9,590 nt of DNA from CAYLQD01 sp043819695 (GCA_043819695.1 JBDREM010000227.1:1-9590), one strand, 5' to 3'. Shown: positions 1 through 9,166, numbered from the stretch's first letter. The notes: generated from the letters alone by a model not told the origin. Program-made: numbers and translations.

Positions 1-1067
<1,067 letters not shown>

Positions 1068-1075
1068 GCCGTCAG

Positions 1076-1081
1076 TCCTCC
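1076..1081 (-). promoter_or_regulatory. Shine-Dalgarno of the MoxR gene
   Basis: AGGAGG on the minus strand, followed by a 9-base spacer and the ATG at 1067. This is the strongest ribosome binding site in the window and fixes the MoxR start. It lies outside the MITE-like insertion, so that insertion did not remove it. I found no convincing -10/-35 pair between this site and the MITE. Confidence 0.8.
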
Positions 1082-1156
1082 TGTGCACTTCGTGCTGTGA
1101 CCGGCTCCGTTCCTGCTGAGCGGCCGGCTTACGAGGGCCGGGAGCCGGGTAACCGT

Positions 1157-1285
1157 GGGGCTGTTGAAAGAGCCCGCCCGCTCACAGAGCAGCCTACAAG
1201 GAGCGCCCCAGAACGCCGCGAAACGGTCGTTCCTGCAGGCCGACTTTGCAAGTCGGCGGTTTCCTGCACCTCTTTCAACAGCCCC
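1157..1285. mobile_element. MITE-like element, 129 bp, with perfect TIRs and 5-bp TSD
   Basis: The ends are perfect 16-bp terminal inverted repeats: GGGGCTGTTGAAAGAG at 1157-1172 and its reverse complement at 1270-1285. Both sides carry the same five bases, ACCGT (1152-1156 and 1286-1290), which fits a target site duplication. There is no room for a transposase and no credible reading frame inside, so it is a non-autonomous element that would need a transposase supplied elsewhere. The interior has its own stem, GCCGACTT/AAGTCGGC with loop TGC at 1239-1257, flanked by shorter arms such as GAAAC/GTTTC. The right duplication ends three bases after the stop codon of the propeller gene, so the whole element would be transcribed and could fold into a long hairpin between that gene and moxR. 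The TIR/TSD structure is directly visible; the transposon family is not identified. Confidence 0.8.
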
Positions 1286-1293
1286 ACCGTCAG

Positions 1294-4200
1294 TTATTCT
1301 TTTTCGAATGAGAGGCCGATCAAGCCCGCTTCGGTTATGAGGCCTATCACTCCGTCCTCGAGGCGCCCAACAAGCGCCCATTTGCCGCCATGAACATTAT
1401 ATCGGCCGTCGCCGCCCATGCCAATCATTCCGTGCAGGGCGCCGTCGCTCGTCCGGATGACGGCGATCCGAGGCTGGCCGAGATATTGGCCGCGCTCGGT
1501 CATGAGATGTTGAACGAGAACAAGCCGCCCGGCGGACACCGCGGCGAACGGTATCGGGTCCGTGGGCTGGAGGTGCATTCCGCGCATGAGGACCTTGTCC
1601 CACAGGACCTTCCCGTCGTTCGTCCCGACGCAGACGACGGCACAGGAGGCGGCGCGGGCGCCCGCCTGCTCGTCGTACGCGACGAAGAGCTTGCCTTCCG
1701 CGGCGATCAGCCGGCGCACTGGGCCGCCGGTGTTCACCCGCCATGCGATGTTGCCGTTGGCCTGTGCGACCGCGACGATCTGCGTCCGGCCGACGGCCGC
1801 AACGATCTTGTCCCCGGCCGGCATGATCATGTCGAAGCTCCCGCCCGCCGGCCCGTCTCGCCCGCCGGTCTTCCAGACTTCCTTGCCTGTCCTCGGCTCG
1901 TAGCACACGAGCGTCCCTGCTTCGGCGTTGGCGGGGGGGGGAAGCGCCAGGACCAGATTCGGCCCCGCCGCAAGGAGTTCGCATTTTTCGGGGCTGCGCG
2001 TCCGCGGCAGCTCCTTGCTCAACAGCGTCAGGCCGGGGGACGCGTCGAGCACGAGCAGGCGCGGCGTTGTTCCCTGCACGCCGCCGTCGGCCGAGCGTCC
2101 GGCGCCGGCCGTGATCGCAGCCACGGCGCCGTTTCGCACGACGAGCTTCAGGACGGCCGGGGTGAGCCCTTGCTTCGCGCTGCTCGGATCCGACGCCGCC
2201 AGATCGACGTACCACCGCCGCCGGCCCGACATGTCGAAGCACTCGATCGTCCCGCCCGGCGTCGGCGCCGCGATCACTCCCTCGCCCATCGCCGGCCGGA
2301 TGCCACGCTTGATGACTCTCTCGTATGCGCGCTGAGCCGCCGAGTAATAGCTGAGCAGCCTCAGCGATGCCATGCTGTCGGGATACGGTGCGATGATCGT
2401 CCGGCGCTCGACGCGGCCGGTCATTCGGCTGATCCACAGCAGCGCCAGGTCGACGTCGGCGATGATGTGTTCGCCCTCGACGCCGACGACGCGAATGTAC
2501 TCGTGAGGCGTGGCCGTGAGCGACCAGCCGGACGGTCCCGAACCGGCCGGGCGCCGGCCGACGACAACGCTGAGCGTAATCCGGCGGCGCGAGCGCAGCA
2601 CTTCAAGCTCCACCTTCTTGCCGGGCGGCGTCGTGCCGCAGAGCTGAATCAGATCGTTCTTCTGCCGGATCGGATGGCCGTCGAACGAGAGGAGCAGGTC
2701 GCCGTCCTTCGCCCCCGCCTTTTTGGCGGGGTGGCCGGGGAGAACTTGCAGGAATTCGAGCGCGGCCCTCGGCATACCGGGCGGCACGGTCGTCGGATCG
2801 TGATAGCGCACGCCCAGCCAGCCCGTCCCCGTGTCCCACGCCGGCTTGCCGTCGAGAAGGTTGTACGCCCTGAGGGACTTGCCGTCCGTGAAGAGCAGAT
2901 GCTCGCCGGTGTATTGCCCGGCTGCCGCCGCGGCGAGGCCGGCGGCCGACTCCTTGTACGAGCGCGTGCCGGGCAGCGGCGTCCGCCAGAGAACGCGTGG
3001 CAAGCGGCGCGGCTTCGCCGGCGAGGGACGGCGGCTCTGGCGCGCCTTCGCCGCGGCCAGTTCGGCACGCACCGCCTTGACCGCCTCGGTGTCGTACTTG
3101 TGGCAGAGCCGCTCGATGGCGAGAAGCTCGCCCGACGCCGCGGCGAACCGCTTTTCGTTGACGGCCTTTCGCGCTTCGGCCAGCCCGAGAGACGCGGCCA
3201 CCGAGCTGTTCGGCCATTTCGCGGCGAGCTTCCGAAGCTGCGCCTCGGCGGCCGCGCGGTCGGGGAGGGCGCCGATGACCTTGACCGCAGCCGAAGCGGC
3301 GGCTTCGGACTCGCCGTAGACCTGTGGGCCGAGCCGTTTCACGATCTCCGCGACGCGCGCCGCCGCGAGCACGCCGGCCCGCGCGGTCAGTCCGGCCATC
3401 TTCGGGAAGAGGCCGTCGGGCACCCGAACGGCCGCATCGGGGAGCCGCGCCAGCACGTCGTGCAACACGCGCAGCGCACCTGGGACGTCGTCCGACTTCT
3501 CGAGCGCCCTCGCTTTCCGCAGCAGCAGCAGGGCGGCGCGCGATATCGCCTTGTTCTCCAAGGCGAGGGCCTTGCTGAGAACTCGTGTCGCCTCGGGCCA
3601 CTGGCCGTTCCGTTCGAGGTCGGTGGCGAAGTTGCGATACGCCTCGGCCAGCAGTTCCTCTGTCTCCACCGCCGTCTTTTCGCGGGCGACTTGCAGCACG
3701 CGCGCCTTCTCGAACGCCGCCACGGCCTCCGCCCACTTGCGAAGGCTTGCGAGCAGGACGCCGAGCTCGACGTGATGCCCCGGCTCGCGCGGCTCGCGGG
3801 CGATGCGCTCGTGAAGGACCGCGCCCCAGTCGTCGCCGGCGAACACGCTGAGCGAATCATCGCGTGCGACCAGGAGCCGGCCGTCGAGCAGCATCAGGTT
3901 GCCCGAGCCGACGCGGTCCCGCCGCCACTTCGCCCACCGGGCCGGCTCGGCCAGGCGGCCGGTGGCGCGGATCTCGATCATCGCGATGCTGCCTTCGATG
4001 GGGACCATCACGCGGTCGCTCGTCACGAGGCCGCGGCCGGCCGGAAAGGAGTCGAGCAAGACCGACCGCCAGAGCAGGGCGCCGGTCTGCGCGTCGAGGC
4101 ACAGAACGGCCGAGCCCGACAAGTATACACGCTTCTTGTCGGCGGCGAGCAGGTGTAGCGCGGCCGCGTCGCCGTCGTCGCGCTCACGTCGCCACTTGAC

Positions 4201-5991
4201 GGCCCCGGTCGCCGCGTCGAGGGCGAGCACGTGCTGCGAGTCGGCCGGGAGCGCGAAGATCGTGCCGCCGGCGGCAATGGGCCGGTTGGGCGGCGCCGTG
4301 ATTGCCGTCGTGTGGCCGCCGATGGTCTTCAGGTTGCAGACGACCGGGGTCTTGCGTTGGTATTGGTGCAGCCAGACGAGGGAGCCGTCGCCGAGATCGG
4401 CGGCGGCGATCGTTCCGAGGTCGGTGCAGTAGTAGGCGAGCCCGTCGTGCACGGCCGGCCGAGAGCCGTCGGTCCACAGGTCTTGCACGGCAGCGGGATC
4501 GATCCAGTCCGCGGAGGCGACGTGTGTCCGCCAGAGCCCGCGCCCCGTGGCAGCATCGTATCCCATGAGGAACGCTTCGCTCTCGTTCCGCGAGCGCCTC
4601 GCGCCGATACAGACGATGCCGTTGGCCGCGGCCGGGCTGCATACGAGCCGGAGCGAGTCCTCGGCGCGTCCTGCCCGGGTGCTGACCGACCACAGCGTTG
4701 TCGCGCCCGGTTTCGAGCGCGGCGATGGGAGCGCGTCGATGCGGCCCGTGCGGATCGAGCGCCGCGTGCGGACCTCATCGGTCTCGATGTGCGCCGTTGC
4801 GAACGAGACGACCACGGCCGCGGCATTCGGACCCGCATGGACCGCCGGCGTCACGGTCCCGCCGCCGCGCGACGGTGCCGGCGGCTGATTCAGTCTGAGG
4901 CTCGAGGGCGAGGGCACCACTGCGCCGAGCGGGACATTCCACAGGACACGGCCCGTCCTTGGGTCGATGGCCTTCAGCACGTCGAACGCCTGACAATAGA
5001 GCACGCCGTCATGGAGGGCCGCGCCGGGCGCCGCCAGCGCCAGGGCAAGGTGTTCTTGCGGCCCGCGCCGGCGGACGCTGCGAACAGCCGCCGACGGCTC
5101 CGGCCCCGCGCGCAGCGGCACCTGCCAAAGCAGCGCGGCCGGCCGGACGGATGGCCCCTTGCTTCCTTCCGGCCGAGCTCTCGGCGAAGCGGGAAGGAGC
5201 GAGCGGACAAACCGTGAAAGTCCGACGATCCTGCCGTCGACTTCGGCGCTCGCCTTCGGACAATGCGCTTCCACGGCCGCGGCCAATTCCATCAGTGTGC
5301 CGTCGCGGCGGGCGCGCGCCAGTGCGAGAGCGAGCTTCGCGAGGACCTGCGGCTCGACCCGGGCCGGCCGGGGTCCTATAGCAAGCCGCATATATAATGT
5401 TTGCGATGCCGCGAGGGCGCGGCCCCGTTCGAGCTGGAGGCACGCGAGCGCTTCCAGAGCGTTCGACGCGGATTCGGTCGCGCCGTAACGGCGGACGACC
5501 TGGCGGAGGGCGTCGGCCTCGCGGGCGGCCTGCGCGGCGGCGAACGCCTTTCGCGCGGCAGGCTCGTATGAGCCCCGGTACGCGGCCAGCATCGGGCCGG
5601 GGCCGGTCAGGAGGCGCGCGGTGCAGTACCGCCAGGCGGGCACGTATGCGCCGCCGCCGACGTGCAGCAGCATGTCGCGGCCGGGCCGGTCGAGGGCGTC
5701 CTGGAACTTGGCCGCGGCCTTCAGCACCTGTCCCTTGGCGGCGAATTGCTCGGCCTTGATGATCGGGTCAAGCAGGTCGCGGAGGTCCTGGTCGAGCGGG
5801 TGTTGCCGGCCCTCGGCCGCCGGCTCTTGCTGCGGCCAGACCGGCTCGACGGGTGGCAGCGCCGCGCCGAGCGCGTCGAAGAGCGCGTCGGCCGGCGTGC
5901 GCGTCTCGGCGGCCGGCGCCGGCCGGCCCACCCCGGCGAGCGCACACAAAACGAGAGCCGCCACCGCTGCTTGTGAACGTCGCCGCCGCAT
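1294..5991 (-). CDS. Giant exported protein: beta-propeller, TPR-like, PDZ and second beta-propeller
   Basis: The protein has 1565 residues and no function I can name. It opens with a signal peptide (RRRR, then a hydrophobic core at about 8-20; likely cleavage after APA or APAA near 27-28) and should act outside the cytoplasm. An alpha-helical region follows to about 280. PQQ/BamB-type propeller blades come next at about 285-725, recognisable by repeats such as DPRTGRVLW (343), YDAATGRGLW (478), LDAATGAVKW (591) and CLDAQTGALLW (631). TPR-like helical repeats occupy about 735-985. A second propeller runs from about 998 to the end (YNLLDGKPAW 1043, CYEPRTGKEVW 1363, CVGTNDGKVLW 1454). A PDZ domain sits inside its first blades at about 1058-1147 (GWLGV, then VLPGHPAKKAGAKDGDLLLSFDGHPI). 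The start at 5991 is chosen over an upstream in-frame ATG at 6153 because it has a Shine-Dalgarno, a promoter just upstream and the signal peptide directly after it. No cytochrome c CXXCH heme motif is seen, so a scaffold or binding role is more likely than a quinoprotein dehydrogenase. Domain calls are firm; the role is open. Confidence 0.88.
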   Translation of the reverse strand: MRRRRSQAAVAALVLCALAGVGRPAPAAETRTPADALFDALGAALPPVEPVWPQQEPAAEGRQHPLDQDLRDLLDPIIKAEQFAAKGQVLKAAAKFQDALDRPGRDMLLHVGGGAYVPAWRYCTARLLTGPGPMLAAYRGSYEPAARKAFAAAQAAREADALRQVVRRYGATESASNALEALACLQLERGRALAASQTLYMRLAIGPRPARVEPQVLAKLALALARARRDGTLMELAAAVEAHCPKASAEVDGRIVGLSRFVRSLLPASPRARPEGSKGPSVRPAALLWQVPLRAGPEPSAAVRSVRRRGPQEHLALALAAPGAALHDGVLYCQAFDVLKAIDPRTGRVLWNVPLGAVVPSPSSLRLNQPPAPSRGGGTVTPAVHAGPNAAAVVVSFATAHIETDEVRTRRSIRTGRIDALPSPRSKPGATTLWSVSTRAGRAEDSLRLVCSPAAANGIVCIGARRSRNESEAFLMGYDAATGRGLWRTHVASADWIDPAAVQDLWTDGSRPAVHDGLAYYCTDLGTIAAADLGDGSLVWLHQYQRKTPVVCNLKTIGGHTTAITAPPNRPIAAGGTIFALPADSQHVLALDAATGAVKWRRERDDGDAAALHLLAADKKRVYLSGSAVLCLDAQTGALLWRSVLLDSFPAGRGLVTSDRVMVPIEGSIAMIEIRATGRLAEPARWAKWRRDRVGSGNLMLLDGRLLVARDDSLSVFAGDDWGAVLHERIAREPREPGHHVELGVLLASLRKWAEAVAAFEKARVLQVAREKTAVETEELLAEAYRNFATDLERNGQWPEATRVLSKALALENKAISRAALLLLRKARALEKSDDVPGALRVLHDVLARLPDAAVRVPDGLFPKMAGLTARAGVLAAARVAEIVKRLGPQVYGESEAAASAAVKVIGALPDRAAAEAQLRKLAAKWPNSSVAASLGLAEARKAVNEKRFAAASGELLAIERLCHKYDTEAVKAVRAELAAAKARQSRRPSPAKPRRLPRVLWRTPLPGTRSYKESAAGLAAAAAGQYTGEHLLFTDGKSLRAYNLLDGKPAWDTGTGWLGVRYHDPTTVPPGMPRAALEFLQVLPGHPAKKAGAKDGDLLLSFDGHPIRQKNDLIQLCGTTPPGKKVELEVLRSRRRITLSVVVGRRPAGSGPSGWSLTATPHEYIRVVGVEGEHIIADVDLALLWISRMTGRVERRTIIAPYPDSMASLRLLSYYSAAQRAYERVIKRGIRPAMGEGVIAAPTPGGTIECFDMSGRRRWYVDLAASDPSSAKQGLTPAVLKLVVRNGAVAAITAGAGRSADGGVQGTTPRLLVLDASPGLTLLSKELPRTRSPEKCELLAAGPNLVLALPPPANAEAGTLVCYEPRTGKEVWKTGGRDGPAGGSFDMIMPAGDKIVAAVGRTQIVAVAQANGNIAWRVNTGGPVRRLIAAEGKLFVAYDEQAGARAASCAVVCVGTNDGKVLWDKVLMRGMHLQPTDPIPFAAVSAGRLVLVQHLMTERGQYLGQPRIAVIRTSDGALHGMIGMGGDGRYNVHGGKWALVGRLEDGVIGLITEAGLIGLSFEKE

Positions 5992-5995
5992 GCGA

Positions 5996-6003
5996 TCCTT
6001 CCT
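5996..6003 (-). promoter_or_regulatory. Ribosome binding site of the giant propeller gene
   Basis: AGGAAGGA on the minus strand ends 4 bases before the ATG at 5991, with its first AGGA 8 bases away. It supports the 5991 start. The alternative start at 6153 lies inside pssA and would add 54 residues rich in proline and arginine ahead of the signal peptide. Confidence 0.6.
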
Positions 6004-6025
6004 GTCGCGCTTCTCCCGAGCCGTT

Positions 6026-6053
6026 ATTATAGCAGGAAATCGGGCCGCGTCAC
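6026..6053 (-). promoter_or_regulatory. Extended -10 sigma70-type promoter of the giant propeller gene
   Basis: On the minus strand TATAAT (6026-6031) is directly preceded by TGC, giving an extended -10. A -35-like GTGACG (6048-6053, 4 of 6 matches to TTGACA) lies 16 bases further up. Transcription would start near 6019, leaving a leader of about 28 bases that contains the ribosome binding site. In a GC-rich gap of 94 bases this exact TATAAT stands out. It implies the gene can be transcribed independently of psd-pssA. Confidence 0.65.
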
Positions 6054-6085
6054 GGGCGCCGCGCGGCGGCGGCGGACGGCTTGGT

Positions 6086-6937
6086 TCAGGAGCGGGCGTC
6101 GTGCTTCTGCGCGCGCCGGGTAAGCACGCTCCAGGCGAGCGCGGCCGGCCCACTGAGCATGTACCCGGCGAAGCCAGCGAGAAGAATGGCTTCGGTGTAC
6201 TTGGCGAACGCCAATACGACGAGCATCAGGAAGACGAGCAACACGAGGTACGTGAAGGGTTTCTTGTGGCGGAAGAGCGCGTTGACGAGATGGATGTACT
6301 TGACGCGCGAGACCATCAGGCCGCTCATGACGATCGTGACGAACGGCATTACCTTCGCGGCCCAGTGGCCGGGCACCTGGCCGCTGGCGTCGAGCAGGGC
6401 GAGGCCGGCAATGACGCCCGCGGCCGCGGGCGTCGGCAGGCCGCGGAAGTATCGGTGGGACTCTTCGTCGGGCTCGGTCTCGACGTTGAACCGCGCGAGC
6501 CGCAGGGCGGCGCAGATTATGTAGAGGACGGCGCAGACCCACGCATACCTCGAGTGCTGGAAGAGGTCCTTGCTGACGGCCTCGAGAAACACGAGGTAGG
6601 CCGGCGCGACCCCGAAGCTTACGATGTCGCAAAGCGAATCGAGCTGAGCGCCGAACTCGCTCGTGAGGTTCGCCATCCGCGCGATCTTGCCGTCGAGTGC
6701 GTCGAAGATCATCGCGCTGAAGATCAGGACACCGGCGATGGTGAACGGGTCCACGTCCTTGAGGAGAGTTGCCATCTTCACCGGTCGGATCTGTGCGACC
6801 GTGGCGAGCCCGATGGCGGCGAACCCGCAGATGAGGTTGCCGAGGGTGACGAGGCTGGGCAGCACGCCGACCCTGCCGATGCTCCTGCGTCTCTCCGGGC
6901 CGGCCGCGTCGCCGGTGGAGGGTTGCTTGTCGTTCAT
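6086..6937 (-). CDS. pssA: CDP-diacylglycerol--serine O-phosphatidyltransferase (phosphatidylserine synthase, type II)
   Basis: This membrane enzyme joins CDP-diacylglycerol and L-serine to give phosphatidylserine and CMP. The 283 residues carry the complete CDP-alcohol phosphotransferase signature D-x2-DG-x2-AR-x8-G-x3-D-x3-D: D79, D82, G83, A86, R87, G96, D100 and D104. These residues bind the metal and the CDP moiety. About six to eight hydrophobic segments follow from residue 25 on, as expected for the family, and the charged N-terminus (PERRRSIGR) should be cytoplasmic. The start overlaps the psd stop as ATGA, and an AAGGGGAG ribosome binding site at 6943-6950 lies within the last psd codons, so translation is probably coupled. 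Length and neighbour both favour serine as the alcohol. The signature alone would also fit other CDP-alcohol transferases, but pairing with psd makes this assignment strong. Confidence 0.93.
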   Translation of the reverse strand: MNDKQPSTGDAAGPERRRSIGRVGVLPSLVTLGNLICGFAAIGLATVAQIRPVKMATLLKDVDPFTIAGVLIFSAMIFDALDGKIARMANLTSEFGAQLDSLCDIVSFGVAPAYLVFLEAVSKDLFQHSRYAWVCAVLYIICAALRLARFNVETEPDEESHRYFRGLPTPAAAGVIAGLALLDASGQVPGHWAAKVMPFVTIVMSGLMVSRVKYIHLVNALFRHKKPFTYLVLLVFLMLVVLAFAKYTEAILLAGFAGYMLSGPAALAWSVLTRRAQKHDARS

Positions 6938-7653
6938 TCGGTCTCCCCTTCATCGATCTCCATGAGCGGCGGTTCGAGCGTCCCGATCACGGTCCGGCCG
7001 GCGCAGACGGCGGCGCCGAGCTTGACCTTGAGCGTGAAGTTCGCCGACTTCGGGATGAAGAGTTCGGTCCGCGAGCCGAACTTGATCATGCCGAACTGCT
7101 GGCCGCGCTCGACCTCTGCGCATTCTTCGAGGTCGCACACGATGCGGCGCGCGATCTGGCCCGCGATCTGCTTCACGGCCACCTTCGCGCCCGTGCCGGC
7201 CGCGTTCGAGATACCGATGAAGTTCGACTCGTTCCGCCTGGAGCACTGTTTCGCCTTCAGGGCGCTGTGGAACGCGCCCCTCTTGTAGCGGATCGTCTCG
7301 ACCGTGCCGGAGCACGGCACGCGGTTGATGTGGCAGTCGAAGATGGAAAGAAATATCCCGATCCGCGTGCACTCCTCGCCGATGAAGTCGGGCTCATCGA
7401 CGTCGGCGATGTCGAAGATCATGCCGTCGGCGGGCGCGACGAGGCGGTGCTCGCCGCGCGGGACCACGCGCTTCGGGTCGCGAAAGAACGACAGCACCCA
7501 GATGAACGTCAGGATGAACGGCAGCGAGATCAAGGCGGCGACGTCCGCACGCGACGCATAAGAAAACGACAGCACGATGGCAGCAATCATCACCACGCCG
7601 GCGACCGTCCCGTAGATCGCCAACTCGCGCGTGCCGTATTTCGTAAAGCGCAT
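6934..7653 (-). CDS. psd: Phosphatidylserine decarboxylase proenzyme, short type
   Basis: The enzyme decarboxylates phosphatidylserine to phosphatidylethanolamine using a pyruvoyl group made by self-cleavage. The 239 residues show two N-terminal membrane helices (about 11-31 and 38-57), FFRDP (56-60), VAPADG (72-77, with D76 the likely catalytic aspartate), FLSIFDCHINRVP (101-113, with H108), and the cleavage motif GMIKFGSR, where cleavage between G193 and S194 would turn S194 into the pyruvoyl group. The FGS form replaces the LGST of the longer E. coli type and is usual in the short subfamily that also occurs in archaea and many bacteria. The ATG at 7653 has only a weak GGGG-type ribosome binding site, but no in-frame start upstream is better. 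It is the first gene of a two-gene unit with pssA, driven by the promoter at 7692-7720. Confidence 0.94.
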   Translation of the reverse strand: MRFTKYGTRELAIYGTVAGVVMIAAIVLSFSYASRADVAALISLPFILTFIWVLSFFRDPKRVVPRGEHRLVAPADGMIFDIADVDEPDFIGEECTRIGIFLSIFDCHINRVPCSGTVETIRYKRGAFHSALKAKQCSRRNESNFIGISNAAGTGAKVAVKQIAGQIARRIVCDLEECAEVERGQQFGMIKFGSRTELFIPKSANFTLKVKLGAAVCAGRTVIGTLEPPLMEIDEGETE

Positions 7654-7691
7654 GCAGTTTCGCCCCGGAAGAACTCATGTTGCCGGGCGTG

Positions 7692-7720
7692 ATTATAACC
7701 CGCCTAGGCGAGTGAATCAA
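7692..7720 (-). promoter_or_regulatory. Sigma70-type promoter of psd-pssA
   Basis: On the minus strand TTGATT (7715-7720) and TATAAT (7692-7697) are separated by exactly 17 bases. That gives 4 of 6 matches at -35 and 6 of 6 at -10. Transcription would start near 7685, about 32 bases before the psd ATG. The pair faces psd and lies in an otherwise GC-rich gap, so it is very likely the promoter of the phosphatidylethanolamine genes. Confidence 0.72.
7701..7710. promoter_or_regulatory. Palindrome in the psd promoter spacer, possible operator
   Basis: CGCCTAGGCG is a perfect 10-bp palindrome lying wholly between the -35 and -10 of the psd promoter. A dimeric repressor bound there would block RNA polymerase. 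The palindrome and its position are seen directly; regulation is inference, and a 10-bp palindrome in GC-rich DNA can arise by chance. Confidence 0.3.
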
Positions 7721-7740
7721 GGAATGAGCGGGCCCGTGAT

Positions 7741-7754
7741 CGTTCCGAAGAACG
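7741..7754 (-). other. Small hairpin with UUCG loop
   Basis: In the minus-strand transcript CGUUC and GAACG pair around a UUCG tetraloop closed by C-G, an unusually stable loop. It lies downstream of ahcY and upstream of the psd promoter. No run of U follows, so it is not a standard intrinsic terminator. It could mark or protect the ahcY 3' end together with the palindromic repeats beside it. Confidence 0.3.
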
Positions 7755-7763
7755 TGTGGTCTG

Positions 7764-7835
7764 TGTAGGGGCACGGCAGGCCGTGCCCACGCACAACGAT
7801 AACACGACGAGGGCACGGCAGGCCGTGCCCCTACA
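7764..7835. repeat. Two palindromic repeats forming a larger inverted repeat
   Basis: The unit GGGCACGGC-AG-GCCGTGCCC (9-bp arms, 2-base loop) occurs twice, at 7769-7788 and 7811-7830, 22 bases apart. The outer ends add a second level of symmetry: TGTAGGGGCACGGC at 7764-7777 is matched by its reverse complement at 7822-7835. Each unit can fold alone, or the two can pair with each other. From general knowledge, similar GGGGCACGGC palindromes are scattered between genes in several bacterial phyla. Here they fill the gap between ahcY and psd and may act as REP-like transcript-end structures. They contain no gene. Confidence 0.75.
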
Positions 7836-7901
7836 TTGCAGATCGAACGAGCCAAGCGTTACCACACACACTTTGGCACGATTACGCGGGACCCGGCTCC
7901 G

Positions 7902-9158
<1,257 letters not shown>

Positions 9159-9166
9159 AGGCGGTG

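Noticed and set aside
1390..4158. Long plus-strand open frame of 922 codons opposite the giant propeller gene
   Set aside because: It is arginine-, proline- and histidine-rich with no recognisable domain, and lies wholly antisense to a gene with clear domains and a signal peptide. Long antisense frames are expected in GC-rich coding DNA.
1294..5991. Quinoprotein alcohol dehydrogenase activity for the giant protein
   Set aside because: The blade repeats are of PQQ type, but I see no cytochrome c heme motif, and the TPR-like and PDZ regions point to binding rather than catalysis.
1294..5991. Lipoprotein signal at the start of the giant protein (ALVLC)
   Set aside because: The residue before the cysteine is leucine, not Gly, Ala or Ser, so the lipobox is not met; an ordinary signal peptidase I site fits better.
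6057..6068. Palindrome CGCCGCGCGGCG after pssA as a terminator
   Set aside because: No T-run follows it on the minus strand, and short GC palindromes are expected by chance in this base composition.
5992..6153. Longer start for the giant protein, 54 codons upstream
   Set aside because: It would begin inside pssA, run through the promoter, and put a proline/arginine-rich stretch before the signal peptide. The 5991 start has a ribosome binding site.
6027..6953. Minus-strand frame of 308 codons overlapping pssA
   Set aside because: It is an arginine-rich shadow in a different frame from pssA, which carries the full catalytic signature.
5621..7288. Plus-strand open frame of 555 codons across the pssA and psd region
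   Set aside because: It runs through two unrelated, well-supported minus-strand genes and the promoter between them, and shows no domain.
7394..7855. Minus-strand frame of 153 codons starting in the palindromic repeats
   Set aside because: Its N-terminal part is just translated repeat (RPAVP twice) and the rest overlaps psd in another frame.
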